A program made the position numbers and the translations under genes. Below the pieces are notes generated by a model. It was not told where the DNA came from and made no database searches. It saw only the letters and a list, made by a program, of their open reading frames with translations. Below are positions 25,479 to 40,400 of a stretch of 64,000 nucleotides of DNA, in pieces. Source of the DNA: Antedon mediterranea (taxonomy: Eukaryota; Echinodermata; Crinoidea; Comatulida; Antedonidae). Within the stretch, counting starts at the first letter, position 1. The number at the start of each line of letters is the position of its first letter. The stretch spans positions 1,183,001 through 1,247,000 of the forward strand of contig NC_092673.1 of NCBI RefSeq assembly GCF_964355755.1. Reading direction: 5' to 3'.

Positions 25479-28400
25479 CTACTCCTTGAACCGCCCGCCA
25501 TCTCCCTCCGACACAAACCTCTTTCGAACCCTTTGAAAAAATTAGAAAATTATATATTTTTTCATAACCAACATAAGATCAAAATAAATTTTGCTTTAAA
25601 AAAGTTCAATTTCAAAGCATTTAGACCACAGTGCATACTAAGATTGTTAACAAGTGCATGTACTTAATAATAAATAAAAATGAATGTTACCTGCTGGGAA
25701 GTTGACTTCTGAGAACCTTAGTAAATACATGTTCCTTTTCACATATCTCCGCATACGCTTCAAGATTGGCGTAAGCGTGTGGAACATCTATGACTAAGTC
25801 GGGCATAATCGCATACACACGTTGGAATCCCTGATGAAAGAAACGCAGATGGTGTCAAATTATTACATTACAAAACAAGGTGAGCTACTTCTAATGATAT
25901 GTATACAAATTGTCTTATGAAATATCTAGAACATTCATAATATAGATTTCTGGATTTTAGTTTGTTATAAATAATGTGACAATTGTATAGCGCTATTTCG
26001 TAAAGACCACAGCTCGTAGAGTGTTTGTTGATTATTCAAATTATCTAGACTCTTATAAAGTTAGTGTTTATTCTGTAAATGATAGGAAATTTCCCAATTA
26101 TGATCTGTCTATATTTATGTACTTTTTATTTCCAGGGACCACTCACTGTTCATAGCCTCTGAATCTCTGTCTATGTTTTGTTATTGTCCTCTTTATTGTA
26201 TATATTTGAATCTCTCTTAAAAAGTCAATATTTACTAATCTTGAAAGCATTTCTCTTAAACATAATATTGACCTAGCAGAAAACTTACAGTATTCAATTG
26301 GTCAACAGTGACGACTCCAGTGTCGTACATGACCTTTAATAGTTTGCACATCTTATTTGCAATTGTGTGTCCAGGGTCTTCAAGGTGCTCAATAACCATT
26401 ACTGTCATCTGAAAATAACAACATACAAAGTAACTACTAATCCAGATATCCTGCTGCTGCTGCTAACATCATATTTTTTACACAACTTTATTTTAACAGT
26501 CAAGTAAGCAAACATACATTTTTTTACCGCTCTGAGTTGACCAATGTCAAGCGACAGTTTGAATAATCCATCGCTTGTGATTGGTGTTGTGTCCTAATAA
26601 ACATCAACAAAATTTAACAAAATAATAATAATTAATTCAGTGCATATAAAGAAGCTCTCAATGCACTGTATTATTATTTTTATTTGACAAAAAAAGTGTG
26701 ATGTACCCAAATATGGTAGTGATATGACGTCATCATGCTCATATATAGAAACATCACATTTTTTTGTCACATAATGTTTGATAGTGTAGACAAAGGTTAA
26801 GGAAAGGATTATCTAGCTAAGCTAAATCCTACCTCATAGACAACCTCATGGTGAAAATGAGGCACCTCTAAATCCCTTAGGCAGTGGATAGCTTCATCAA
26901 TATCACCTGATGATAAGTACTCCTTCAATAACAGCACAATCTGATGAATAACACAAATCATTTCAATAATTAGACCAAGAAAAAAAAAGACCAATAGTAA
27001 ATTTGGAATGTTTACGTAATATACCTCACTTTTAATGAAATGGTACCAATTTTAATTTTTCACTTGATGGACGAATATGATCTTTGTGATAAAAGAATTA
27101 ATAATAAAATTAATTTTCCTGCCTGTATTGCATGATAACTAGTTTGTTTTTCATTTTGTATATTTAGGTATGGTTTGTTTTTGTTGAATTTAAGCATGAA
27201 GCTTAAAATGCTTTACTCATAAAATATATATATGCATATATTATGCATTGTGTTGGTGTACATACACACATAGCCTATTTTTATATTATATGTATTCATA
27301 CTTTTGATATAAAGAAAGAATCCACATGTACCGGAAGTAATAAACTGAATATCTTCTTTTTAAGAAAATAAATGTATAAATAATCACGTTAGAAAAACAC
27401 TATCGCTTTTGATGATGAACAACTCTAAAATGTATATAGGAAATGTTCTTTTTTAAATATCTATTATGTTGTGTTTATTGTTTTATGTTTTTTTATGTAT
27501 AAAGGGTCCTGCGAAAACAGAAGTGTAAACTTCTCTATGCAGGATCCTTGCCATCATTTATGCTATGAAACTATATTTATAAAGGATGAGTAAATAAATG
27601 TGAATTGAATTGAAAAAATGTACTTGTATTTTGAAATACAAAACATATTACATAGTATTGTATTAGGCATATTAATATTTAACAAATAAACGCATTCTGT
27701 GTGCAGATATAATATTGTTTAGGTGTTTTAATAATAGTCATGGTTGGACAGTTAATCCTTGAAATTCAAACCTAAATTACTTCAAGGGATAAATTACTAA
27801 ATCTATTTGTTTTGAGTAAACAATAAATATACAATACCCTTTTGACAAGCAGCTTAGTTGGTTTTCTACCCCCTCCTACACCCCATACATCATCAAGTCT
27901 ACATAGCCCATGTTTGCGATTCAACAAATTATCAGCCTTGTCAAGAGACTCTCTGGAAAAAAACAATAACACAACAATATTAGCGAGCTTTTGATATGCA
28001 ACAACCTGGCACCTAAACATATTGTGTCATTAGTTGTCATCCTCAATTCACTCCACAACAAATTTAAATATTCAAAACTGAAGGTCAGTGATGAAATTAT
28101 GGATGAAATAGGCTAGGTGTCATCCAACTTTAAGGTAAAATCGATAAGGTACCCAGCCTAAACAAACAAAAGAAAAGGTCAATCTCCAATTTGTTAAAGA
28201 GAAAGTTCTGAAAAACAGATAGTAAAGGACTAAATTGATTACAATTTTAAATATTTGTATCACTGCCTGAATATGGCCTGGTACGTAGTACAGTAGTGTC
28301 AGTATTTATCCATGCATCTGAATTACAGTATAACAACATTAATAGGCCTGGTACGTACTAGAGTAGTGTCAGTATTTATCCATGCATCTGAATTACAGTA

Positions 28401-31400
28401 TAACAACATTCATAGAGTGAATTCTGTTGATTAACATGCACTAATACACAAAGCCTCTTGGGATCATACATTATGAACAGACTGAATATTAATGATAAGT
28501 ATCGTACGATACGCAATTCTTTACTCAGTGGTATAGTTGCATTGGGCTGTTCATGCTCTGGGGTCCTTAAGCTCTGGGGAGTCTGATTTAGCACTCCTAA
28601 GGGGAACTTCAACGCTGGGTAGCTGTATTGGGGCTGCTCATACACTGGATGCCGTTAAGCTCTGGTTTGCCAGAAAGTGCTCATAGCCATTACACCACTG
28701 TCTCTACTCTTTGTATAGGTACTGCATATCTGTTAATAAATTGCATTATAAAGTCCTATTTTAGGACCTGGGTAAAGAAATTTTAATGGATTAAGTATGT
28801 ATCTAAGAAAATCATTAGTAAAATGAAAGTGTTTAAAAACCATTGTTAAAAAGACTTACCTCATAATATCTGTATGAACTTTGCCCTTAAAATCTTGAAT
28901 AAAACGAGGCGGAAGGCAGTCATCCGCGATGGCTCGTGCAATGAATTGCCCCAGCATCTGAAAGACGCATTAATAATTTGTAGTGTTTAATTTGTATCTA
29001 TGTGTGTGTCCTAATATCTGTACCTATACTGTACTTAAATATCTTTATAAATTCCTGCTATAACCTTATAAGTACAGTATCTGTTTACATTTGGGACACT
29101 GTCCTCCTTTTGCTCAAAGCAGACACAATGGAATTTGAAAACAACAAGATAATACTGTAATACTAGACGAATTTCATAAAACTGATACATATATTATTAT
29201 CTATGGGTTTTCACCCGTATGAATTTATTTAATGGCATTATTTATTATCATCACACAGTTACTGTATTACATTACAGAATAGATTGCAACACATAATATT
29301 AATCTAATGACATGCGTGATCTCTCCTACAAAACGACCTCGTTGTCTAAAATGACACAATTCATTCACAATGTTGACATGAATTAGTATTTATATGTATC
29401 TATCTTTTTACAAATGCAAGTTTCTCTAAATAAATTAATATTTTATAATCAATAATATGGATAATAAACCCACCCGAGTGTATACTTTCCATTTGATTTA
29501 TTATTGCATGTTACGTGCTGTTTAGTATTAGTTCTACTGAACGGAAAAGTGATATTTCATGGCGATATTTAATAGTACTATTGCACCTTCAGCCTCTTAT
29601 AAACATTTTGGAAATGAAAGACAACCTGTATTGTACAATGTCTATAATTCTGCGTTCATAATTGGAGCGCGGCCTTTTAAATTAGTTCTGCTTTTTGATA
29701 GAGCGCTGCCTTTTGATGGCCTAGCCTCCCATCTATCCTTAATATTGATTAATGATGGAAGCAGTGGATTCATTGAATAAAAACGTAATTTATTTTTCAA
29801 ATCATAAACATTCATTATTTGTATTATTGTATAGTAGGTTGTCTGGCAAGGCAAGTACGTACCTCAGGAGCTCCTGGGGTGTCGAGAGTAAGCTCTGGAA
29901 GGCCTTCCAACAACCTAAGGAATGCCATTTGCAAGTGGTCCATTGAAATCACTTTCTTGCCAAAAAGGTCAGAGATCAAAGCTGATGTCATCTCCTTGTG
30001 CATGGCTTTCTTCTCAAGTGCAAGGGTAACGGCCAGGGCAGGAACATTGTGGTGGTTGTCATTAATGTTTAGTTCTTCAAGGCAGGCCTGGTGATGAAAG
30101 AATAATTAAAATAAGAATGTGCAGCATTAAGCTCTGTCTACACTATCAAACTTTATCATTTATGTGACAAAAAAATGTGATGTGCCCATATATGGACATG
30201 ATGATGTCATATCACAATATTTGGGCATATCACTACCATATTTGGGCACATCACTACCATATTTGGGCACATCACACAAGCTTCATATCATGAATAATAT
30301 TACTCTATGATTATGTGACAAAAAAAGTGTGATGTGCTCATATATGGACATGATGATGTCATATCACAATATTTGGGCATATCACTACCATATTTGGGCA
30401 CATCACTACCATATTTGGGCACATCACACAAGCTTTATATCATGAATAATATTACTCTATGATTATGTGACAAAAAAAGTGTGATGTGCTCATATATGGA
30501 CATGATGATGTCATATCACAACAATATTTGGGCACATCACACAGAGCTTTATATCATGAATAATATTACTCCATTGTTATACAAAAGAGTGGTAGGGAGT
30601 ACAATGCATAGAGCACTGACCATCAGCAATACCTTTATCAGACAAGGACCGTGTTCGTACGGCGATTGAAATACACGTTTATTTGGTTTTTACCCTTGGG
30701 GTAAAACCCATACGACGTTCGTACGAATAAACAAAGTACCGGTAAGCTGACACGAAACCAATTAAGATCGGAATTCTTAGGTCAAAAAGCGCCCTCTGTG
30801 CGTCGACCCATATCAATTGACATGGCGTGTTGACAAATTCAACTGGATATTGCATGTCGTTTCGCGCGCGAATCGTTCAATTATTATTTTTCAATCGACA
30901 ACCAGACCTATATATTTATAATACATCGAATACAATTTACTTTTTAAATAAATAATGATCGAAAATCCTGCTAACGTATGTTGTTTGTTGACCACGTGTA
31001 TTTATCGTGCGAGTCGAACTATTGTTGTGGAAATTCCATTTAATGTACACGCACTGTACCCCTCTTGTAAAAATCACCACATGTATTTACCGTGCGAGCC
31101 GAACTATTGTTGTGGAAATTCCATTTAATGTACACGCACTGTACCCCTCTTGTAAAAATCACCACGTGTATTTATCGTGCGAGCCGAACTATTGTTGTGA
31201 AAATTCCATTTAATGTACACGCACTGTACCCCTCTTGTAAAAATCACCACGTGTATTCATCGTGCGAGTCGAACTATTGTTGTAAAAATTCCATTTAACA
31301 CGCACTGTACCCCTCTTACCGTGCGAGCCGAACGGTTGATGTGGTAATTCACAGACACCAGGCTACCACAATACAGAACTCCCTGCCGTTACATGTACAT

Positions 31401-34400
31401 TATAAGCCACCGATTCGCAAGTTCAGGTCACCGGAAAAAAACCAACGAGTTGATTATTTATATATAATTTTACAAAACAATAGATATACATTCGCATTAA
31501 CGAAAAAGAACATTTTAAACAATAATTGTTAAACAATCAGAAAGCTTATTTGAGGTCGCGATTTGACATGACCCCGTTAACGCTTGATTAATTATACCCC
31601 GAGGCAGCGTGTAATTGGAATGGGATTGAAATAACCAGTAAAGTTGGTGGATTTTTCGTCCAGATGGTTTTCTAATTTTTTATAGCCAGAGGCGTAAGTT
31701 AATTGCCACACGCGACCTCACAGTTGGAAGTACACGGTAGTTTCAGTCCCGTCCGAACGGGCCCGTTGACCTTCAAATATTAATCAAATCAAAACCCCAG
31801 AGGTTATCCTTAATCATTCTAGCAGGCGTAAATTAATTTAAAATGATATAATCAAGTTAAAGCATCAGTAATCTATGATAACACCAATACCAAACGGTAA
31901 TGACCTCCTAGTTGTTGTTGTGACATGGAGTTGCATCATCATTATAATAACTTATTGATTATGTCACAGGCTACCAATGGTAGTAATGACCTCTGAGTTG
32001 TGACATGGAGTTGCATCATCATTGATTATGTCACGGTTTTATTTATTATGTCAATTATTTTGGAAATATTCTTTTTTTCAAACCAACAATTAGTAAACTA
32101 ACCTTCTTGACAGTTTCGCTGTCCTGATCGGACAGCTTCTTCAGAAAAAAAGAATATTTCCAAAATAACTTATATCTACAAACCAGATGAACATTTTTAA
32201 TCATGTCAAGGGTTAGCGACACCCTCCATAGTGACAATGTTGGCCAGTTGGTGAGGAACTTAAGCAGAAGGTATTGAAAGATCTATCAATACTATAGGCC
32301 TATCCTCAAAGAATGTTCATATCACACTTAAAGCGAAAAGAAATTTCTTGTATTTTGTCCTTATAACTCATTTTTGTCTTTATCATTTCTTTATTTGTAT
32401 TTGTAAAGTTATTTTTGCATAATATGTATTTTTATTTCTATATTTGAGAATACACCAGCGGTCGAGTACTTCTATATTTACATTGTCTTGGCAATAATTT
32501 ATTATAAAACATTTTTATTATCACTAGTTTTATGTCAACAAATGATATAACTGAACCATATGGTACATGAGTACAGTCACCATATGCTGTAGCTCATCAC
32601 GTCTAGAGGAAAACAAACGACAACGTTAGTTATTATGTTTGGGTCAAATTCCCTTTCAGGAAAAAAAAATACATGTATTAAACCATGGTTTTAGCTGCAG
32701 AAAATTAAGAGTGGGTGGTACAATAGGAATAGTAGATGGGTGGTAGCAACAGTAATAGGGTACTAGGGTGGGTTGAACTAGGTGTAAAGCTTGGTCTACA
32801 TTATCAAACTAGTTTGACAAAAAAAGTGTGATGTGCCCAACCATGGTAGTGATATGACATCATCATGTCCATATATAGGCACATCACATTTTTTTTGTCA
32901 CATAAAGTTTGATAGTGTAGACAGAGCTTAAGAAGTTTTAAGGGTGGATTAGCTGTGCCAATATGAGGTGCACATAATGTCACTATTTTGAATAAGAATC
33001 TAATTTTAAATTTGATTGTGTTTCTTCTTTTTACTAAATTCATTAAAGTGGATGACAATAGTTTGATTAACTTTTAAGCTTGCCAGAATATTATCTAATA
33101 TCAAAAACCATTCTAAAATAAATGAGTTGACTGCAATGGGGAGATGGGTAAGGATTTCCTGTACATTTATGGTGGCATCTGCAAAGGGCCAGTATTACTT
33201 TCTCAACAGGAAGCAAAGAATTTCAATTTGGTCAGAGGCCAACAAAGTTGAACAAGACTTTAACTTTGCCTATCGTTGCACAAAATTAACAGTTGTAATT
33301 TCAGTTGTTTTATTGGATGTTTAAAATATTTATAAATAGTTCTTAGTAGTACTAGGGACTACTACTGTAGTATGTAGTACCAACAAATTTTAAACAATTA
33401 AATATTTGTAAACAATTCTAAGTCACACTCTTTATACTTATATATTAAATTGGGTTTTATTAGTTTCTGTCTCACAAATGATTCCATCAAAATCTACCCC
33501 ATACTTTGCAATTGCAATATAAAACCTTTGATCTTTTTTTTTGTGTACGATTTATATAAATCCACCTAATTCACAAAGTAAGACTTCTTTTTAAAACATA
33601 CCATCATATCCTTTGATCAATTTCCTGACAAATTTGAATATCATTAATTTTTGAACATGTGCCAATTTTTTCCCAAAGGTGCAGAAGGCCACATCCAGGG
33701 TAGAGAAGTAAATCTCCCAGGGTAGCGTTAGTTAGTGGGAGCCAATGGACCAAAAATATGGAATTATGATTTTACTTCACTAATTTACAACAATAAGTAA
33801 CTAAAGGCCCAACTTTGCAGGGTAAACATAAAATCACAAAATAGTCCAAAGAAAATTTAAACAATTAATTGATGAGGGTGGTCATTGGTCATAGAATATT
33901 ATAATTAAAATGAATGTCTTTGTTATGGTAATGAACAGATTGTTAATTTTATCACTAGACCTGGTTCAAGAAGGATATAAGCAACAGAATGAGACTAGCA
34001 GCATGTAGAACCAGCAACGGTGGGTGGAGCAGCTATCACAGATGCCCAAAAGCATTGTACAATATTACCATCTGTCCTGTTGTTATTAGGTTACCATTAC
34101 CACGTGGCAGAACATAAGCATTACAGCACTCCAAAGCGAATCATTTACTGTTTGTGATGGATGCTGTTCCCCCAATCCCCAGTTCAGAACTGGGGATGGA
34201 GGAACAGCATCGTGTTGTTTCCTCCACCCCAGTTCGGGGTACTCTAAAAAGCTATCTGAATGAGGCTGAATTTTGGGAGTTAGAGGCTCATCCCTGGTAT
34301 CAAGTTTTCATTGTATTGTATCGAAATAAATCAAATTAAATACCTTCTAGCTATCTAATTAAAAGATACTCACAATTACTTCATCAGTATCCCCGTGCTC

Positions 34401-37400
34401 AAAATACTCTTGCATAATTGGGGTGACGGTCACTTCAAATTCATCTTCGGTCAGGGTGGGGATAATTGTCTTCAGTCTGTACCCAGGCTGAACAAACATT
34501 AAATAATTAAATCATTATAATTAATTAAAATATCAAAATACATTTATAAATAGGTTAAAAAAATGACAAAGTATCTTAAGAAGGAAAATGAACAGTAAGA
34601 ATGCTATGACAATTTAGCATGCTAATGAAGATTGGTGTCAAGATTTTGAAATAGTTATAGTTAGTTTAATTACGGTGCTATGTGAAATAAAAAAGATATA
34701 GCACTTGCATAATTCTGCCCAATACTTTAAAAAATATACATTACTATTTACGAAAAGCATTTAATATTTGTTAATCCAGGTCTTTGAAATCAAAATGCTA
34801 ATTGACTTTGCTAATAGTCCATGCCAACTCATAACTGTGGCTTGCAATTAACTGCTTTTTAATGGACAATCACAACTAACAAAGTTGTCAGTATTATTGA
34901 GTACAAAAACATAATTTATCTCAAAAGAGAATGGAAAAGGACATTTCTTCTTGCTAATTACAGTTATTGTTTATGTTTCAGATAAAACAAGGGTACTCAA
35001 GCTCCAAATAAACATTTCACATTTCATGTTTTGATCATTAACAAATATCTGTGAGCATGACTAAAACTCTGTCTACACTATCAAACTAGTTTGACAAAAA
35101 AGTGTGATGTGCCCAAATAGGGTAGACATATTCCGAAATATGGTAGTGATATGACATCATCATGTCCATATATGGGCACATCACATTTCATTTTGTTGTC
35201 ACATAAAGTTTGATAGTGTAAACAGGGCTTAAGGGATGTTTAAACGGTTGTGTTTAATGGGGTGCTATACCAACCTGGGCATCAGAATCATAGTTGGGGT
35301 CATTTGAATCCTGGCAGTCAGCGTCATTCTCGTCATAGATAATGCCGTCCTTGCCCCATGTTCCCTTTCCTCCAGCACCACCTACATAAATTACAAAAGA
35401 AATGGTACATGAGATTTAACTTTTAAGCCTGGCGCACATGTGGATGTAACACAAGTACCTTATCACAACGTAAACTGCCATTTGTGATTGGTCGACTCAC
35501 TTGCGTTGTATGTGTGAACAAACACAAATGTCACCAAAAAGACTATAGAAAATAGAGTAAAACATTAATTCAACGACACAGAATCTCAACAAAATAATCA
35601 AACAAGGAATTGTTTGTTATACAACACAAGGTGACTCCTTCAACTCTCAGAATTTATCCTCCTTACGAATTACACACAAGGGATAAATTATTCAATACAA
35701 AAATAATTCAGTTTTTACATAAATTTAATTCCTAAACAAATAAATAAATCAAATTTACATTTGAATACAATAAAGAATGATAAAGGGTATGTTGGTTTAA
35801 TGGCAGGATTGATGGTAAGGATACGCCGCCATTGCGATTCTCCCAATAGTGACAAGTTTGTTGCTAAGGCCCTGTTCAGACCCATGGCGTTAGACCGTTT
35901 TAGCGTAAGACGCTAAAAGAATGTGTGTCTGAACAGTTGGGGATTAGCGTACAACGCGTCGTACAACGGTTGTAGCGTTGTAGTGGAAAACGGTTGATAG
36001 TACCGTTTTAGCGTACGACGCTACTGTAAGTCAACGTTGTATCCAATCAGAACGTTTCCTGTTATGACGCGATACAAGGTTTGACCTAGGCTGACATCTT
36101 GTATCGTCAATGTGTGAGATGGATTTCAATAACAAAAAGGCCAGTATAAATAAGGCCTAACTACACTACAAATACAACTGTTACAAAGGCTACAAACTGC
36201 GTACAAACTATTATCAACTGATTACCATTATATTTTCTAACAAATGACATAAATACATGCACCTTGTATTTAAACATAGGGACTACGATCCCATACGCTT
36301 TTAGGCCTAGAGTCATTCACGCATTTCATTCAAGCTAAAAACTAGCGTGGGACATCAAGTCACTCATTCATACAAGGCAGACTAGACTGGACAAGTTTAA
36401 TGCTGAAAACCCCCTAACTCCTAAAAAATTCAGTAAACAAACAAGGGGAGCTGTGTCCCTTTTATTAGCAAGTTAAGGGTTATTTTCAACCGACTGGAAC
36501 AAAGAATATATATCTTTGACTGGACTGGATAGACTAATCACAATCAATTTTTTCTTCATCATTAGAAGGCCTGCTTTATTTTCGTAACACAAGAACCTGG
36601 GGAAAATGTTTTTTAATACAAAATAAAAACAATAGAAACAGAAATTTGGCTTTACTATATTTTTCTTAAATAAATGCTGAGGTATGTTTTATTTACGGCA
36701 AATTTTGTCATAATTGTAGGGCTGAGATCTAGGCCTATATACAGTGGAAATAATGATGAAAACACGTGGGTAAGAGCACATGAATATGCAACTAGAAACA
36801 ACCTGGATGACGTACTTCCGTTGTAACGGTTGTAACGATAATCGTACGCTATGGGTCTGAACACCTCGTTTTTTTCTCTGCGGTTTGTAACGTGACCTTG
36901 ATAGTAACGTTGTACGCTAAAACGGTCTAACGCCATGGGTCTGAACAGGGCCTAAGTTCAGAGGGTAAACAGTTATTTCAAAGAGTGCTTTGTATGTTAT
37001 AAAAATGACCTTGGTTGGTTTTAATTGTTCAGAGGGTGCTGAAGCCTGGTAATGTTAGCCCTATGGGTAAGCTTGACTACCTATGGTGTGTTTTGATTGT
37101 CTGACCTTTAACCTCTGGGTATGTGGACTACTTGTGGCATGTTTTGATCACATGACCTTCCTCCGGGGAATTGTTAAACCTGTGTATTGTTACAGGTGCT
37201 CTTTGATTTCTCCAATCCAAGCATGCTGGGTTTATTTCTTCGGGCCTGTTTCTGCTGCATCAAAAATAACCGGTTAAAATCGGTGTGAATAAATTAAAAT
37301 CGGTGTGAATAAATTAACTCCATTTTCTTGGCAGCAGAAACAGGACAAATTTGTGGTAACCGGTTAAAAGGCAGCGCAAAATAACCGGTTAAAAACGCCA

Positions 37401-40400
37401 ATTTAAATCGGTGTTAGAACGCCGTTTAACCGGTTATCGCTGAGCAATTCTTAGCTGCAACACGAAATAACGGTTATTTGATTGACAGTTGTGACCCCGG
37501 GTCAGATACCGTCGCATACGATGTGTGTTTTCCTCGTGGTTTTGACAGTCGAACGAAGAAGTGAACATGTATGTGGATGAATGAAATCACAAGATATGTT
37601 ATTCAGTTGTGGGGGGAGAGAAAGTACGGGAAAGGATGGCAGGCAATAGAAAAGAATCACAGATAACAAATAAAAGCATTTTTGCGAAAGTAAAAGAGGA
37701 GTTTGGGGTGGAGTTCCGGGGACTACCCAAGCTAAGCAATTTGAGGCGTTACTGTAGTACCCTACACGCTCGCGAAGGATGGATGGTCCTATATAAACAC
37801 CAAAACGGAAACAAAAAAGGGACTCAGAATGTTGCAAATACCTACCAAACGATAGTAGATAATGGTTAATTAATTATGAAAACCCAAATTTTATAGCAAA
37901 AATCATCCGAATTTATGTTATAAACGATGAATTTAGCAACAAAAACTTAATCCAAACGAGCGTATTTATGGCACGCCCTTAGTGCCTTTAATAGGAGAAC
38001 AATGAACATTCTTACTTTGATCGTTTTACATAATATAATTTTTTAGAAAAACATCACATCGACCGAAAACAAAGGTAATCAGAGCCTTTGATAATATATT
38101 AAATATGATTTTATTAAGCATAGAAATGTGTTATTATTTATGTTAGTACATAAATATACGAAATAATGTTCAATACTCATTACTTTATTAAAGGCACTAT
38201 GTGCGTGCGATATTCTATGACTTGGATACTCTCGTTTTATTTAAGTTTTTGTGGCTAAACTCATCGTTTTTAACATAAATTCGGACGATTTTTGCTATAA
38301 AAGTTGGGTTTTCATAATTAATTAACAATTATCTACTCTCGTTTGGTAAGTATTGCAACAATCTGAGTCTCGTTTTTGTTTCCGTTTGGTGTTTTGTAGG
38401 ACCGCGCTCGCGAAAAACAACAGTCGTTCACGTGGGAAGGGCCGTATTTCATCGCCTTTGTTGAGGATAAAAATTATCCTAGGCGATCGGGCGCTGCACG
38501 ACCCTCCCCATCATGTTATTGAAGGCGCCATGAGAATTAATTTTATTAGCGATGTAAGTAGGCTTTACAAAAAACAAAACTTGTAGACCTGGAGACAACA
38601 TTTTATTTTTTTAACATGTTTGAGTGAGATGTTCGACGATATATACACACGTGTGTACTCACGACTTCGACGTAAACAAACAGCCAACTCACTACTTCCG
38701 TCTGAGTGTATTGCCTTTTGGGTAATGATGACGTTTTGCTCGACGACCACCCATAGATTTAACCGGTTATTTCGGAGCACAAATTGAGCAGAAACGCGGT
38801 CTTGTTATTGTTATCTATTTTTAATCTATTTAAAAATAACCGGTTAAATTGCGTTATGCAGCAGAAACAGACCCTTCCTTCTATTAATTTTAATCAAAGC
38901 ATGATTGTAGGTTCAGAATAAAGTAAAAAGACAGTAAATCTTAATTACTTTGATGAGCATTTAGTTTTATTCACTAAAATATTAATATCAACTTTATTTT
39001 AGTTACTTAAATTTAAATTTCAAAATATTCTTTATTAAAAATACTCTTTTTTTATAGTATTAGATTAATTTCCAACATTTATGTTGGATAATTTCATTGA
39101 AAAAAAATACATTTAGATATGTGTACATAAGAGCCGATGTTTGTCATCATTTTTGAAAAAATAATTACTTTTTATTTTAGATACTTGAATTTTTGTCTGC
39201 CAATTTCTGTAAATTAAAGTTTCTGTATAATTAATTTGCCAACAAATTTGCTTAGAGTTGGTTGGCTCATTTGTATACATTATATTACATTTGTATACAT
39301 TGCTGCCAAAAACATTGTTCTGTATTTCTAATTAATATAACTGGTTGAATAGACAGTAGTAAGGTATTGTTGTGTGATTGGTTACGCTTCATTTAGCATT
39401 ATCTACCCACTTGTAGAGAACCATTGATTGATGAAATTCATCCGGAGTTGATTATTAAGGGTATTGCCACCAAAACTATCGGTGCATGTGGTAAAATATA
39501 GAAAAGACTCTGCTAGTTCTGCATGGTTTCTGGATCTAAAATATCTTGTTGTAAATCCCCTGCAGACAATTGTCAAAACTTTTATTGCTTATTTATGGGA
39601 GATTTTTGTTTGCTAAAAATAGATTGTCATGATTGATTGATTGATTGATTGATGTCATGTTGGAATTTCAGACAAAAAAATCTGAAAATAGCTTAAAAGG
39701 TAAATATTTGACAACATAGAATAAGAGCGAAAGTCTACTTAGGTATAACATTTTATTCAGCAATTCTATGGTCATTTATCACAATGCAGTGTTTCCAACG
39801 TTTATTTTAATTAATTAAGTCCACTATTATATAAAAAATACAATTAAATTAAAATTTAAACATTCAATCTTAAACATTTTAACTTGTCACCAGCATACCT
39901 TAAAAAACCGAAAGAAAAAAAATAATAATGTATGGTATAGTAGGCCTACATAACATCAACAGCAGATATCTACTAGCTAGGCTAGGCGTACTTCAAAATA
40001 CTACTACTAGCTAAACCCTGTTAGTAGGCAAGTTTAAGCTTGCTAAGTTTAGATGCAGCTCTACCCACCCACTACTATTAACTAAGGCTAAGCTAACTAA
40101 CTAAAAAGGCTAAGCTAAACTAAAGAGCTGAGGTAGTACTACTAGGCCTAGTAGTAGTAGTACTATAACTAGTGGGGAGCTTACCTTTCTTGGGCAAACC
40201 GCGGCCCCTACCGCTACGTGATTTTCTAGAGTTTTTCTCTTTAGTAAAGATGTCCGGGCCTACAATGGGCCCCGAATCCTTAGAAGGACTGTGCTTAAGT
40301 CTCCTCTTGGCCTTGCGAGTCACTCTGGCCTGAACAGGAGACTCAGAAGGGATTAATTCATTGTTGCTTAGTTTGTTGTTGTTCGTCATCAAGTCCACCT

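Noticed and set aside
26528-26593. Constitutive extra exon of PDCD4
   Set aside because: The sequence is a MITE core and the conserved MA3 alignment needs exon 7 joined directly to exon 8. Kept only as a possible cassette exon.
36655-36936. 93-codon minus-strand frame
   Set aside because: It is inside the Harbinger-like element and reads into its terminal inverted repeat. No transposase motif.
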